Shown here in pieces: positions 24,103 to 34,241 of a stretch of 64,000 bases of DNA. Source of the stretch: an uncultured bacterium (lineage in GTDB: Bacteria > Actinomycetota > Coriobacteriia > Coriobacteriales > Atopobiaceae). Numbering within the stretch: the first letter of the stretch is position 1; each line of letters opens with the position of its first letter. The stretch is taken from contig CAJMNO010000001.1 in assembly GCA_905214865.1 (NCBI GenBank), forward strand, positions 137,655 to 201,654, read 5' to 3'. A program made the position numbers and the translations under genes. The notes beneath the pieces are model-generated. The model made no database searches, had not been told where the DNA came from, and was given only the letters and a program-made list of their open reading frames with translations.

Positions 24103-24912
24103 TCACCTGGGGTCGGTGATCTCCCTGATGCGCGCGATGACCTCGGCGCGTCTGGGACGAGGCAGCGGGATCTGGGTCCCGTCGGACATCGAGAGCGAGT
24201 CCTCGTTGAACGAGCGGATGTAGCGCGGGTTCACGAGGTAGCTTCGGTGTGCCGCCAGAAGCTCGGGGAACTGCCCCCGTGCCTCCGTGATTCCCATGCG
24301 GGCGTCAATGTCCTCGTAGGTGGTGCGGACGAGGCACCGCTTCCTTCTCGCCTCCACGAACAAGACGTCGGAGGAGGACACCAGGTGCATGGTGCCGCCG
24401 GCATCGCGCAGGGGTACCCGGCGGAGGTCCGTCTCGGCCGCCACGCGCTCGTCCAGGTAGTGCTTTGCCATGCGGCCGATGGCGTTCGCGAACGTCTCGC
24501 CCCGGGCAACGGCAAGCTCGCCGCGCGGGTGCGAGATGTAGAGGGACCTCACCACCAGCCGGTCGCCAACGAGCTCCCAGTTGATCTGGGTCCTCTGCTG
24601 CACCTGCAGGAAGATGGGCGCGCCGGCGTCGGTCGTGACCAGGTAGCGGCCGATGATCGAGAGGGCGCGGCCGCAGTTCTGCACCACCGTGAACTCCACG
24701 TGGGACATGTGGCAGGGAACCAGCTCTCGCAGGTTGGCCTCGAGGTCTGCCCGCATCGCGTCAATGCCGCGCATGTAGCGCTCCTGTTCGGGCATGACCC
24801 ACATGATGTCGTCTGCCGCGAGCGAGAGAATCGGCTTGATGTCCAACTGCCAGAAGCTGGCGATGGCCTCGTGCGTGAGGCGCAGCGCCTCGGCCTCGAG
24901 CTTCCTGTTCAT
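24103..24912 (-). CDS. LytTR DNA-binding regulator with NTF2/SnoaL-like N-terminal domain
   Basis: ATG 24912 gives 269 residues; the ribosome binding site is weak (GGCGGTGA). Residues about 1-140 look like an NTF2/SnoaL-type alpha+beta sensor fold (EAIASFWQLDIKPILSLA, then DDIMWVMPEQERYMRGIDAM). Residues about 165-269 are a LytTR domain (LVSSSDVLFVEARRKRCLV, then FPELLAAHRSYLVNPRYI). There is no phosphoreceiver domain, so control by ligand rather than phosphorylation is likely (inference). LytTR proteins activate surface, bacteriocin or transport genes by binding direct repeats. The five 26-bp repeats at the 3' side of this gene are not a known LytTR site. Confidence 0.87.
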   Translation of the reverse strand: MNRKLEAEALRLTHEAIASFWQLDIKPILSLAADDIMWVMPEQERYMRGIDAMRADLEANLRELVPCHMSHVEFTVVQNCGRALSIIGRYLVTTDAGAPIFLQVQQRTQINWELVGDRLVVRSLYISHPRGELAVARGETFANAIGRMAKHYLDERVAAETDLRRVPLRDAGGTMHLVSSSDVLFVEARRKRCLVRTTYEDIDARMGITEARGQFPELLAAHRSYLVNPRYIRSFNEDSLSMSDGTQIPLPRPRRAEVIARIREITDPR

Positions 24913-25095
24913 AGCGTCACCGCCAATCCGTCGGCACCGGGCGGCATGGCGTCCCGGCGCATGGGAGTACCCCCCTTCACCCATAGCTCCAACAGGCGAG
25001 AGGGGAGACCGTCTATTCTGCGTTTGGGTGAGGGGTGTCCGCGAGGGCCGCCAGGGCGGCGAGCGCCTCCGCGTGGCCCCCCTCGGGAGGTGTCC

Positions 25096-25650
25096 CTACG
25101 CGAGCGCGTGGTGGGAGAACGGCAGGTCCAGGGACGAGTCGTACATGCCGTAGCTGTGCTCGCCATCCTTGGGGATGCCCACGCTGCCCGGGTTGAATAC
25201 CCAGCACCCGGGATGCTCGGAGCTTGCCATGCTCACCCGCTTGTGGGTGTGGCCGTAGACCAGCGCGGACCCCTCGGGGATCTGGGGCCAGTTGTCGACG
25301 CTGTTGTGGACCCCGGGCCCGTACACGTGGCCGTGGGTGAGGAACAGCTCGCGATCCCTGTCGGGGTCGTACAGCACGTTGTACGTGGCCATGCAGGGGA
25401 ACGAGAGGACCATCTGGTCCACCTCGGCCTCGCAGTTGCCACGCACGGCGATGACGTCGTCTGCCAGCGAGTTGAGCATCGAGATCACGCGCTTGGGGGC
25501 GTAGTCCCCCGGAAGGTCGTTTCGTGGGCCGTGATACAGAAGGTCGCCCAGCAGCACGACCCTGTCGGGTTGCTGCTCGTCGATCGCCCGCATGAGGCGC
25601 TCGCACCAGTCCGCCGCCCCGTGGATGTCGGATGCGATGAGAAGGCGCAT
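25096..25650 (-). CDS. Metallophosphoesterase, YfcE/MJ0936 family
   Basis: Start at 25650 with GGGGGAGA six bases upstream; 184 residues. Metal-binding motifs are complete: SDIHG (D-x-H), LGDLLYHG (GD), RGNCEAEVD (GNCD/GNxE position), THGH and GHTH. The family consists of small phosphodiesterases acting on simple phosphodiesters; the natural substrate is generally unknown. It is a single gene, divergent from the dnaK operon and separated from the LytTR gene by about 180 bases. Confidence 0.9.
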   Translation of the reverse strand: MRLLIASDIHGAADWCERLMRAIDEQQPDRVVLLGDLLYHGPRNDLPGDYAPKRVISMLNSLADDVIAVRGNCEAEVDQMVLSFPCMATYNVLYDPDRDRELFLTHGHVYGPGVHNSVDNWPQIPEGSALVYGHTHKRVSMASSEHPGCWVFNPGSVGIPKDGEHSYGMYDSSLDLPFSHHALA

Positions 25651-25839
25651 GTGTCTCTCCCCCTTCGTGGTTGCGTGTGTGGGGCGAGGCAGTCTCGCCC
25701 GCGCCACACGATGGTGCCACAACCAAGGCCCGCGGTGGCGCGATCACGGGGGAGTCGCCCCCGACTCCATGGCACCTCTAACCTCGGCGGGAGGGCCAAT
25801 TGCGGGCACTTAGGGAACCTATAATCTCAGCCTCAAAAA
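25651..25839. other. Divergent region between the phosphoesterase and dnaK operon
   Basis: No gene is seen. A GTGTGG-GGCGAG/CTCGCC-(4-nt bulge)-CCACAC hairpin (25677-25709) would be in the leader of the phosphoesterase mRNA. A TATAAT (25820-25825) 15 bases before the heat-shock operator is a candidate -10 for dnaK. Confidence 0.5.
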
Positions 25840-25862
25840 ATCTATTAGTGTCAGACTTAGAT
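25840..25862 (+). promoter_or_regulatory. HAIR-like operator before dnaK (predicted HspR site)
   Basis: ATCTATTA, seven bases, ACTTAGAT. The half-site geometry (7-nt spacer) matches the HspR-associated inverted repeat (CTTGAGT-N7-ACTCAAG), but the bases are diverged. The same element precedes clpB and hsp20 in this window. Confidence 0.75.
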
Positions 25863-25982
25863 AATGTATAGAATCGGAGCGCATGGGAAAAATAGCAGAC
25901 GTAAAGAAAGGCGCGAGGCGGCATGGGGCCGTTGGCAGCCGGCAGCCGCCGGAATCGCGCGCAGGCAGAAAGGACTCACACC

Positions 25983-27896
<1,914 letters not shown>

Positions 27897-27936
27897 CAGT
27901 CGCGCGCCCGTCACGGGCAGTTGAATGAACGCGAGA

Positions 27937-27960
27937 GGGGGCGGCCGCAAGGCCGTCCCC
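27937..27960 (+). promoter_or_regulatory. Hairpin between dnaK and grpE
   Basis: GGGGGCGGCC (27937-27946) pairs with GGCCGTCCCC (27951-27960) across a GCAA tetraloop, with one G.U pair. No T-tract follows, so it is more likely an mRNA stabiliser or processing element than a full terminator. Confidence 0.5.
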
Positions 27961-27985
27961 CCAGGACTATCCCGAGGAGGGTGAC

Positions 27986-28753
27986 GTGAAAGTGCCGATC
28001 GAGGTCAACGACGACAAGAGGCCCGACGACAAGGGGGACGAGGGGGTCTCTCCTGCGACCACCCCTGAAGAGGACGAGGCCGCGATGGTCGAGGCCGCCA
28101 AGCGTGCGGGCGAGAAGGCGGCGGCCGACGAGCTCAAGGTCGACGTGGAGAAGGTCCGTGCCGAGAGGGACGACCTGCAGAGGAAGCTGGATGGCGTCGA
28201 GAAGGAGATAGCCGACGCCAAGAAGGAGGCCTCCGAGTCTGCCGACAGGCTCGTCCGTCTCCAGGCAGACTGGGACAACTACCGTCGCCGCACCGCCCAG
28301 GAGCGCCTGGACGAACGCGAGCGCGCGGCGGAGAAGCTCGTTACCAACCTGCTCCCGGTGCTCGACGACATGGAGCGCGCCACCGAGCACGCGGCGAAGG
28401 GCGCCGAGGGCGACGAGAACCTCGAGCAGTTTGTGAAGGGCATCGACGCCGTGCACGACAAGATGCTCTCGATCCTGGGCAAGGAGGGCGTCGAGGTCAT
28501 AGACCCCAAGGGCGAGCCCTTTGACCCCCTGGTCCACCAGGCGGTGGGTCGCGAGGAGAACAAGGACGCCTACGACGAGACGGTCGCCCAGGTGTACCAG
28601 CGGGGCTACCGGATGGGTGGCAAGGTCATCCGCAACGCCATGGTCACGGTGACCTACGGAGGCCCGAAGAGGCCCCAGCCCGAGGAAGGCAAGGACGCCT
28701 CTGACGGCGGGGACTCGGAGAAGGCCCCCGGTGGCGACGGAGACGCGAAGTAA
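27986..28753 (+). CDS. grpE: Nucleotide exchange factor GrpE
   Basis: Exchanges ADP for ATP on DnaK. GTG 27986 follows GAGGAGG by five bases; 255 residues. A charged, disordered N-terminus leads to a long coiled coil (about 45-95), then GrpE core sequence: QADWDNYRRRTAQER, LPVLDDMERATEHA and PFDPLVHQAVGREE. The acidic C-terminal extension (EEGKDASDGGDSE) is longer than in Escherichia coli but common in actinobacteria. It lies between two hairpin-bearing junctions of the operon. Confidence 0.93.
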   Translation: MKVPIEVNDDKRPDDKGDEGVSPATTPEEDEAAMVEAAKRAGEKAAADELKVDVEKVRAERDDLQRKLDGVEKEIADAKKEASESADRLVRLQADWDNYRRRTAQERLDERERAAEKLVTNLLPVLDDMERATEHAAKGAEGDENLEQFVKGIDAVHDKMLSILGKEGVEVIDPKGEPFDPLVHQAVGREENKDAYDETVAQVYQRGYRMGGKVIRNAMVTVTYGGPKRPQPEEGKDASDGGDSEKAPGGDGDAK

Positions 28754-28764
28754 CGGTCAGTCGG

Positions 28765-28793
28765 CGCGCCCGGGCCCAAACGGTTCGGGCGCG
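28765..28793 (+). promoter_or_regulatory. Hairpin between grpE and dnaJ
   Basis: CGCGCCCG (28765-28772) pairs with CGGGCGCG (28786-28793). With the dnaK-grpE hairpin, both junctions of the operon carry stems but no T-tracts. Confidence 0.45.
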
Positions 28794-28821
28794 TGCATGT
28801 GAAAGGAGGCGTTGGCTTCTC

Positions 28822-29796
28822 ATGGCTGGAAAGCGAAACTACTACGACGTGCTTGGTGTGAAGCGTGACGCCACCCCCGACGAGATAAGGAAGGCGTTCC
28901 GAAAGCTCGCCGCAAAGTACCATCCCGACGCGGGCGGGGACGAGCAGAAGTTCAAGGAGGTCAGCGAGGCGTACACGACCCTCTCGGACCCCCAGAAGCG
29001 CAAGGAGTACGACCAGCTGCTGATGTTTGGCGGCATCCCCGGTTCCGACTTCGGCGGCTCCGGCGGGCGCAACCGCACGGGCTACACGTACACCACCAAC
29101 ATGGGCGGTGCCGACTGGGCGGACATCTTCGACAACATCCGTGGCGGCGATGGCGCCTTTGGCGGCTTTGACTTCTCGTCCATCTTTGGCGGGCAGCCCG
29201 GAGGGGCGCGCGCGACCAACCGTCCCGTCAAGGGCGGCGACCTCACGATGAGCATCGAGATCGGTGCCGACGAGGCGTTCAAGGGTGCGCAGCGCAAGGT
29301 CAGCTACACCATCCCGTCCACGGGCGAGCGCCAGTCCATCACGGTGAAGGTGCCCGCCGGCGCGGTCGACGGCGGCAAGCTCCGCTATCGCAACCGCGGC
29401 GAGTACGGCGTGAACGGCGGGGCGCGCGGCGACCTGGTCATCACCACCAAGGTCCAGGAGCACCCGCTGTTCAAGCGTGACGGCGCGGACGTGCGCATGG
29501 AGCTTCCCGTGAGCGCGTACGAGGCGGCGCTGGGCACCAGCGTGGACGTTCCCACGCCCGACGGCACGGAGGTCCGCCTCAAGGTTCCCGCGGGGACGCA
29601 GGACGGCAAGACCTTCCGGTTCCGCGACCTCGGTGCCCCCGACGTCAAGCACAAGGGCACCCGTGGCGCGCTGTACGTGAAGGTGAGGGTGAAGGTTCCC
29701 ACGAGGCTCTCGGCAAAGGAGCGCGAGGCGCTCACCGCATTGCGCGATGCAGACAAGCGCGCATACAGGAAGGACGTCGACCGCTATGGCGCATAA
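28822..29796 (+). CDS. dnaJ: DnaJ-type co-chaperone without zinc finger (type II Hsp40)
   Basis: Delivers substrates to DnaK and stimulates its ATPase. The J domain (about 5-70) has YYDVLGVKRDATPDEIRKAF and an intact HPD (KYHPDAGGDE). A Gly-rich/Phe stretch (about 75-130) follows, then the C-terminal substrate domains (about 140-300) with VPAGAVDGGKLRYRNRGEYG. The four CxxCxGxG zinc repeats of classical DnaJ are missing, so it is a type II (CbpA-like) Hsp40 of 324 residues. AAAGGAGG precedes the ATG. Its 3' end overlaps the hspR start by 11 bases. Confidence 0.93.
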   Translation: MAGKRNYYDVLGVKRDATPDEIRKAFRKLAAKYHPDAGGDEQKFKEVSEAYTTLSDPQKRKEYDQLLMFGGIPGSDFGGSGGRNRTGYTYTTNMGGADWADIFDNIRGGDGAFGGFDFSSIFGGQPGGARATNRPVKGGDLTMSIEIGADEAFKGAQRKVSYTIPSTGERQSITVKVPAGAVDGGKLRYRNRGEYGVNGGARGDLVITTKVQEHPLFKRDGADVRMELPVSAYEAALGTSVDVPTPDGTEVRLKVPAGTQDGKTFRFRDLGAPDVKHKGTRGALYVKVRVKVPTRLSAKEREALTALRDADKRAYRKDVDRYGA

Positions 29797-30214
29797 GGAG
29801 GGCGAGGGCAAGGACAAGCCCCTCTACATGATCAGCGTGGCCGCGGAGCTCACGGGGATGCACCCCCAGACGCTGCGCGTCTACGAGCAGAAGGGGCTGG
29901 TGAACCCCGGCAGGTCGCGGGGCAACACCAGGCTGTACTCGCAGCACGACATTGAGCGGCTCAACCTCATCAGCAAGCTCACCGACGAGGGCATCAACCT
30001 TGCCGGCGTCGTCCGCATCCTGGACATGAGGGAGCGGGCGGAAGAGCGCGACCGCGAGATCGACGAGCTCAGGGCAAGGGTGCGCGAGCTCGAGGACGAG
30101 GTCCACGAGTTCAGGATGAGGGAGAAGATCACGGCCCTCGCGCGCTACGACGGGTCGAGTCCCGAGCAGGTCATGCGCGGCCTTCTCTCCAACGGAAAGG
30201 ACCGCGACGCCTGA
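29786..30214 (+). CDS. hspR: Heat-shock repressor HspR (MerR family)
   Basis: A 142-residue MerR-type regulator, last in the dnaK operon as in other actinobacteria. The helix-turn-helix and wing are at about 15-80 (YMISVAAELTGMHPQTLRVY, then RSRGNTRLYSQHDIERL), followed by a coiled coil (about 85-120). HspR represses the operon through HAIR sites and uses DnaK as co-repressor. Three HAIR-like sites in this window (25840, 35563, 40954) are the expected targets. ATG 29786 lies inside the dnaJ stop region, so translation is coupled. Confidence 0.92.
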   Translation: MAHKEGEGKDKPLYMISVAAELTGMHPQTLRVYEQKGLVNPGRSRGNTRLYSQHDIERLNLISKLTDEGINLAGVVRILDMRERAEERDREIDELRARVRELEDEVHEFRMREKITALARYDGSSPEQVMRGLLSNGKDRDA

Positions 30215-30252
30215 GGCCCCTGGCGTCTCTCCATGGTGGTTGCCGCATGGGC

Positions 30253-30290
30253 AAGCCCCTCTCCCCAATGGTGCGGGAGAGGGGCTTTTT
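30253..30290 (+). terminator. Terminator of the dnaK operon
   Basis: AAGCCCCTCTCCC (30253-30265) pairs with GGGAGAGGGGCTT (30275-30287), continuing into a T run. Confidence 0.92.
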
Positions 30291-30343
30291 GTGTCTGGGT
30301 CGAGGGCATGCTGGCGGCCGGGACACCTCCCGGTGGCGCTTGG

Positions 30344-31528
30344 CTACTCGTGAAGCAGCTTATGGGCGAGCTCGATCTTGTGCGCCACCGAGAGCTGCTC
30401 CCTCTGCTCGCGCACCTTGTAGCTGAGGCCGGTCACCTTGGCGACCTTGTCCAGGCGGTAGCGCACGGTGTTTGGATGCTGGTCCAGGGCCCGCGCTGCC
30501 CCCTCGATGGAGCATCCGGCGTCGCAGTAGGACGCGAGCGTCTCCATGAGGTCCGAGCCGGTCTCTGCGTCGTGGCTACGCAGCGGCTCGAGCACGTCGT
30601 TTGCGAAGTCACGCATCTCGGGGCGGTCCGCAAAGGGCAGGAGGACCCGTAGGACCCCCAAGTCGGCATAGCGCACGGTGCCACCGCCGCGTCCTCGTGC
30701 CACCAACGCCGAACGGCGCGCCTCCAGCACGGCATGATTCATCTCGCCCAGGTCGTAGTGCGTCTCGCTTATGCCCACCGAGGCCGAGACCTCATGGTCG
30801 AGCACCTCAGCTCTGAGCACGCTGACCATGTCGTCCACCTGCCCTCGGTCGCCAATCGCGTCCGAGTCGCCGCTCGTCACGTAGAGCAAGCCCTCCCCAT
30901 ACGGCGCGAACAGGTTGCGCAGGCCGGAGAGCCTGCTCTCGTGATAGCGTGAGAGGGCTTGGGCAAACCCCGCCTGCGACAGGGGCTCCGCGACGTAGAC
31001 GACCACGTGCTCCTCGTCAAAGCTGGGGTTCAGCCGCAACGCGTGCTCGCGAACCTGCTGGGTTGGTGTGTCGTCGCGCGTCATGATGTCAAGCTCGTTC
31101 TGCGCGAACGAGGCGTCCGCCAGCTCCGCCACGCGTCGGTCGACCTGGGCGATCACCGTGTCGAAGAAGAAGCCGTCACCGCTTGTCACAAATAGGGGGA
31201 AATCGCGCGCATTTGCGTAGCGCACGGCGGAATCCGGGATTTCGAGGTGGAGGACGTTCTTGATAACCAGTCCGCTGACGCCCCTGCCGACCAGGTACTT
31301 CACCGCCTCGCCGATGAGCCATGAGTCGTCCCTCGCATAGATGAAGGTACTTAGCACCAGCTGGTCGGGCTCGAAGTTTACGCGCTGGTAGCGAGTCTTG
31401 AGACCGGGCATGAGCTCGTAGTCCAGGATGCCGACCTGGCCAATAGCGCGGGAGAGTCCGCCCTGGCCAGCGATGAGGCGGACGCTTTCTGCGTACGAGT
31501 TCAAGAAGTCAGATACGGTGTATATCAT
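30344..31528 (-). CDS. PucR family transcriptional regulator
   Basis: A 394-residue regulator. The N-terminal PucR-like sensor domain (about 1-130) has QVGILDYELMPGL and LVIKNVLHLEIPDSAV. A central GGDEF-like/CdaR region (about 150-300) follows, and a C-terminal PucR helix-turn-helix (about 325-390) with ETLASYCDAGCSIEGAARAL and HPNTVRYRLDKVAKVTGL. PucR proteins control purine, amino-acid or other nitrogen-source catabolism. It is divergent from the cyclodeaminase-aminotransferase pair, which is the natural target. The ribosome binding site is poor (TAGTCCCC before the ATG). Confidence 0.88.
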   Translation of the reverse strand: MIYTVSDFLNSYAESVRLIAGQGGLSRAIGQVGILDYELMPGLKTRYQRVNFEPDQLVLSTFIYARDDSWLIGEAVKYLVGRGVSGLVIKNVLHLEIPDSAVRYANARDFPLFVTSGDGFFFDTVIAQVDRRVAELADASFAQNELDIMTRDDTPTQQVREHALRLNPSFDEEHVVVYVAEPLSQAGFAQALSRYHESRLSGLRNLFAPYGEGLLYVTSGDSDAIGDRGQVDDMVSVLRAEVLDHEVSASVGISETHYDLGEMNHAVLEARRSALVARGRGGGTVRYADLGVLRVLLPFADRPEMRDFANDVLEPLRSHDAETGSDLMETLASYCDAGCSIEGAARALDQHPNTVRYRLDKVAKVTGLSYKVREQREQLSVAHKIELAHKLLHE

Positions 31529-31773
31529 GGGGACTAAAACCTAACAAAATTAGATAGGAATATTGTACAGAAACACAATAAACATTGGATGAATGGTAAC
31601 AAATCGATGAATAGGATATGGAACAGTTTAAACTAATTGTAATCCACTACAAAAACGAACCCTCGAAAGTTCACCTACGCGCGCGTAGAGTCATCGGCAT
31701 ACGAGGCGCGGGCAATGGGGCCCGCGCGACGGGCAGGCCGGAAACAGGAGCCCGTGACAGAACGGATGAGCAC
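31529..31773. promoter_or_regulatory. AT-rich divergent promoter region of the PucR locus
   Basis: About the first 140 bases are strikingly AT-rich for this genome. They contain an inverted repeat TATTGT-N8-ACAATA (31561-31580), an 8-bp GTTTAAAC palindrome (about 31627) and CCTAACAAAATTAGATAGG next to the PucR start. Both divergent promoters and a regulator site are likely here. Confidence 0.6.
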
Positions 31774-32796
31774 ATGGCGCAGATCAGGGTTCTCTCGGCG
31801 GATGGCATCTCGAAGGTCCTCACCGTGACCGATGCGGTTGCGGCGGTCGAGGACGCATACCGCCAGAAGGCAGAGGGCGAGGGTACCGCGTGGCCGATGG
31901 TGTACGAGCAGTTTGAGCCGGGCGTCTCCGACATGGACATCCGCTCGGGCGAGCTTTCCGCGAGTGGGCTCTTTGGTCTCAAGCTGACGGCATGGTTCTC
32001 CCGCAACCCGAGCCGTGGCCTCCCGGAAATCTATGGCACCACGTTGCTGTGCGATGACACCACGGGCGCACCCCTCGCCCTGCTCAACGCCTCCGCCATC
32101 ACGGGGCTGCGCACCGGCGCGGCTGCTGCATTGGGGGTCAAGTGGCTTGCCCGGAAGGATGCCCGCAACCTGATGGTTGCCGGTGCGGGCCACATGAGCA
32201 CCTTCGTGGTGGCGGCGACCCTTGCCGCCTGCGAGTCGATCGAGCGTGTCGAGGTCTGGGACCCCCGCAAGGAGGAGGCGCCGGAGTCCCGGGTGGAGCT
32301 CATGCGCGAGCAGGTGGCGCAGATTCTCTCCCAGGCAGGCGTCGAGCGCTCCTTCCAGATCGTTGCGGTTGCGAGCGGGGAGGAGGCCGCCCACAAGGCG
32401 GACGCGATCATCACGGTCACCCCGGCGACCGAGCCAATCATCCAGGCGGAGTGGGTGAAGCCTGGCACGCACATCTCCGCCGTTGGTGCCGACATGGAGG
32501 GCAAGCAGGAGCTCTCCTCCAAGCTGGTCAGCAGCGCCCGTCTCTACGTGGATGACCGTGCACAGTCGGTCGCGTCCGGCGAGCTTGAGGTTCCCGTGAG
32601 CCAGGGGGCCATCACGGCGGATGACATCGTCGCCGAGCTGGGCGAGGTCATTGCGGGCAAGGCTGTTGGACGTACGTCCGACGAGCAGATCACGGTGTTT
32701 GACACCTCCGGCATTGCGGTGCAGGACCTGGCTGCCTCCCGCATGGCGTATGACCGTGCGGTCGAGCGCGGCCTGGGGACCACGGTGGAGCTCTAG
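31774..32796 (+). CDS. Ornithine cyclodeaminase / mu-crystallin family protein
   Basis: ATG 31774 gives 340 residues; the ribosome binding site is weak (GGATGAG). Family marks: FGLKLTAWFSRNPSRGLPE, ASAITGLRTGAAAALGVKWL, and the dinucleotide-binding VAGAGHM. Members use NAD(P) for ornithine cyclodeamination, alanine or imine dehydrogenation or ketimine reduction; the substrate cannot be told from sequence alone. Linked to an aminotransferase 68 bases downstream and to a divergent PucR regulator, it probably acts in amino-acid catabolism. Confidence 0.85.
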   Translation: MAQIRVLSADGISKVLTVTDAVAAVEDAYRQKAEGEGTAWPMVYEQFEPGVSDMDIRSGELSASGLFGLKLTAWFSRNPSRGLPEIYGTTLLCDDTTGAPLALLNASAITGLRTGAAAALGVKWLARKDARNLMVAGAGHMSTFVVAATLAACESIERVEVWDPRKEEAPESRVELMREQVAQILSQAGVERSFQIVAVASGEEAAHKADAIITVTPATEPIIQAEWVKPGTHISAVGADMEGKQELSSKLVSSARLYVDDRAQSVASGELEVPVSQGAITADDIVAELGEVIAGKAVGRTSDEQITVFDTSGIAVQDLAASRMAYDRAVERGLGTTVEL

Positions 32797-32864
32797 GTTC
32801 CGGTTGCACCCGAGGGGATCTGACGCATGGATGACGGGCACCAGCGCCCGGGACGGAGGACAGC

Positions 32865-34019
32865 ATGAAGATCAAGGACTTCAAGGTCGAGCAGTGGATG
32901 AACTCCTGGGAGACCAAGTGCAAGTACAACGTTGCGGAGACCTGTACCTACTCGATTTCGCTCGACGAGCTGTTTGAGCTGTGCGAGGGCTCGACCGACG
33001 CGGGACGCGCCGCGCGCGACGCCTTCCTGAACGAATTCTGCGCCCGCCGACTGACCTATGGCGACATCGAGGGCAACCCCAAGTTCCTCGAGGGCATCTG
33101 CAGCCTGTATCAGACGGTCCAGCCGGGTCATGTGATTCCCACGCACGGCGCCGCCGGGGCAAACCACCTGGTGCTCACGACCCTTTGCGAGCCGGGTGAC
33201 CATGTGGTCTCGGTTATGCCTACCTACCAGCAGCTCTATTCGATTCCGGAGATGTGCGGCGCCAAGGTCGACATTCTGCACCTCGAGAAGGAGCGGCGCT
33301 ACCACGTCGACGCGAAGCGTCTCGACGAGCTTTGTGGGAACGACGTCAAGGTCATCTGCATCAACAACCCCGACAACCCCACCGGCGCGCTCCTCTCCGA
33401 GGAGGAGATTCGTGGCATCGTGGAGGTGGCCCGCAAGCATGACGCGTGGCTCGTGTTTGACGAGGTCTACCGTCTGCTGGTCCAGGACAGCGACGCCTTC
33501 ACCACGTCGCCAATCGACCTGTACGACAAGGCCGTGGTCGTGAGCTCCATGTCCAAGGTGTGGTCCATGGCGGGAATCCGCCTGGGTTGGTGCATCACGA
33601 AGGACGAGAAGCTGCGCCACGACCTGCTGAGCCACCGCGACTACAACCTCATCAGCTGCGGGCTCTTTGACGAGGAGGTTGCCGCGTACGCACTCGCCCA
33701 TCGCGATGCCGTCCTCGAGCGCAGCCACCGCATCGTCCGCCAGAACCTGAACGTTCTGCAGGAGTGGGTCGATTCCGAGCCGCACCTCTCGTTCGTGAGG
33801 CCGGAGGCAGGAACGACCGCCCTCGTGTACTACGACTACGACATCGACTCCTACGACTTCTGCGTGGACATGGTCCAGACCACCGGGGCGCTGGTCACTC
33901 CGGGCGACGCCTTCGAGGAGCCTCACAGCATGCGCATTGGCTACGCGTACTCGGACAACCCTGACGACCTGCGCAAGGGCCTTGCGGCAATCTCCGCGTT
34001 CATGCGCACGCTGGAATAG
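32865..34019 (+). CDS. PLP-dependent aminotransferase class I/II
   Basis: A 384-residue fold-type I enzyme. The PLP lysine is in SSMSKVWSMAGIRLGW, the cofactor-ring Asp in WLVFDEVYR, the Asn in CINNPDNPTGAL, and the phosphate contacts in HGAAGANHL. It resembles the subgroup that includes capreomycidine-synthase-like enzymes, some of which catalyse elimination/cyclisation rather than transamination, so the reaction is uncertain. It is co-oriented with the cyclodeaminase-like gene, ends in a strong terminator, and is presumably controlled by the PucR protein. Confidence 0.85.
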   Translation: MKIKDFKVEQWMNSWETKCKYNVAETCTYSISLDELFELCEGSTDAGRAARDAFLNEFCARRLTYGDIEGNPKFLEGICSLYQTVQPGHVIPTHGAAGANHLVLTTLCEPGDHVVSVMPTYQQLYSIPEMCGAKVDILHLEKERRYHVDAKRLDELCGNDVKVICINNPDNPTGALLSEEEIRGIVEVARKHDAWLVFDEVYRLLVQDSDAFTTSPIDLYDKAVVVSSMSKVWSMAGIRLGWCITKDEKLRHDLLSHRDYNLISCGLFDEEVAAYALAHRDAVLERSHRIVRQNLNVLQEWVDSEPHLSFVRPEAGTTALVYYDYDIDSYDFCVDMVQTTGALVTPGDAFEEPHSMRIGYAYSDNPDDLRKGLAAISAFMRTLE

Positions 34020-34071
34020 GGGTGCGCAGGAGAACGTTGCGGCTTGATGTATGTGGGTAGCCGGGTGTGCT

Positions 34072-34112
34072 GCGGCGGCCGAGGGGGAGGGACCTCTCGG
34101 CCTCCGCTTTTT
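34072..34112 (+). terminator. Terminator of the cyclodeaminase-aminotransferase unit
   Basis: GCGGCGGCCGAG (34072-34083) pairs with CTCGGCCTCCGC (34096-34107), one mismatch, followed by TTTTT. Confidence 0.9.
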
Positions 34113-34241
34113 GTTGGACACACTTGCCAAAATATGTCGGTGAACGGTGTTCAAGAGAAATCGATGTGATATCAGAATTCCCTCAACGAGAATGGCGTCA
34201 CCAACCGGGGGACGCGTTCTCCGCGAGCGAAAGGAACCCTG

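Noticed and set aside
31529..31560. HspR-type site at the PucR promoter (CCTAACAAAATTAGATAGG)
   Set aside because: The half-sites resemble the heat-shock element, but the gap is only about 3-5 bases instead of 6-7, and the genes are not stress genes.
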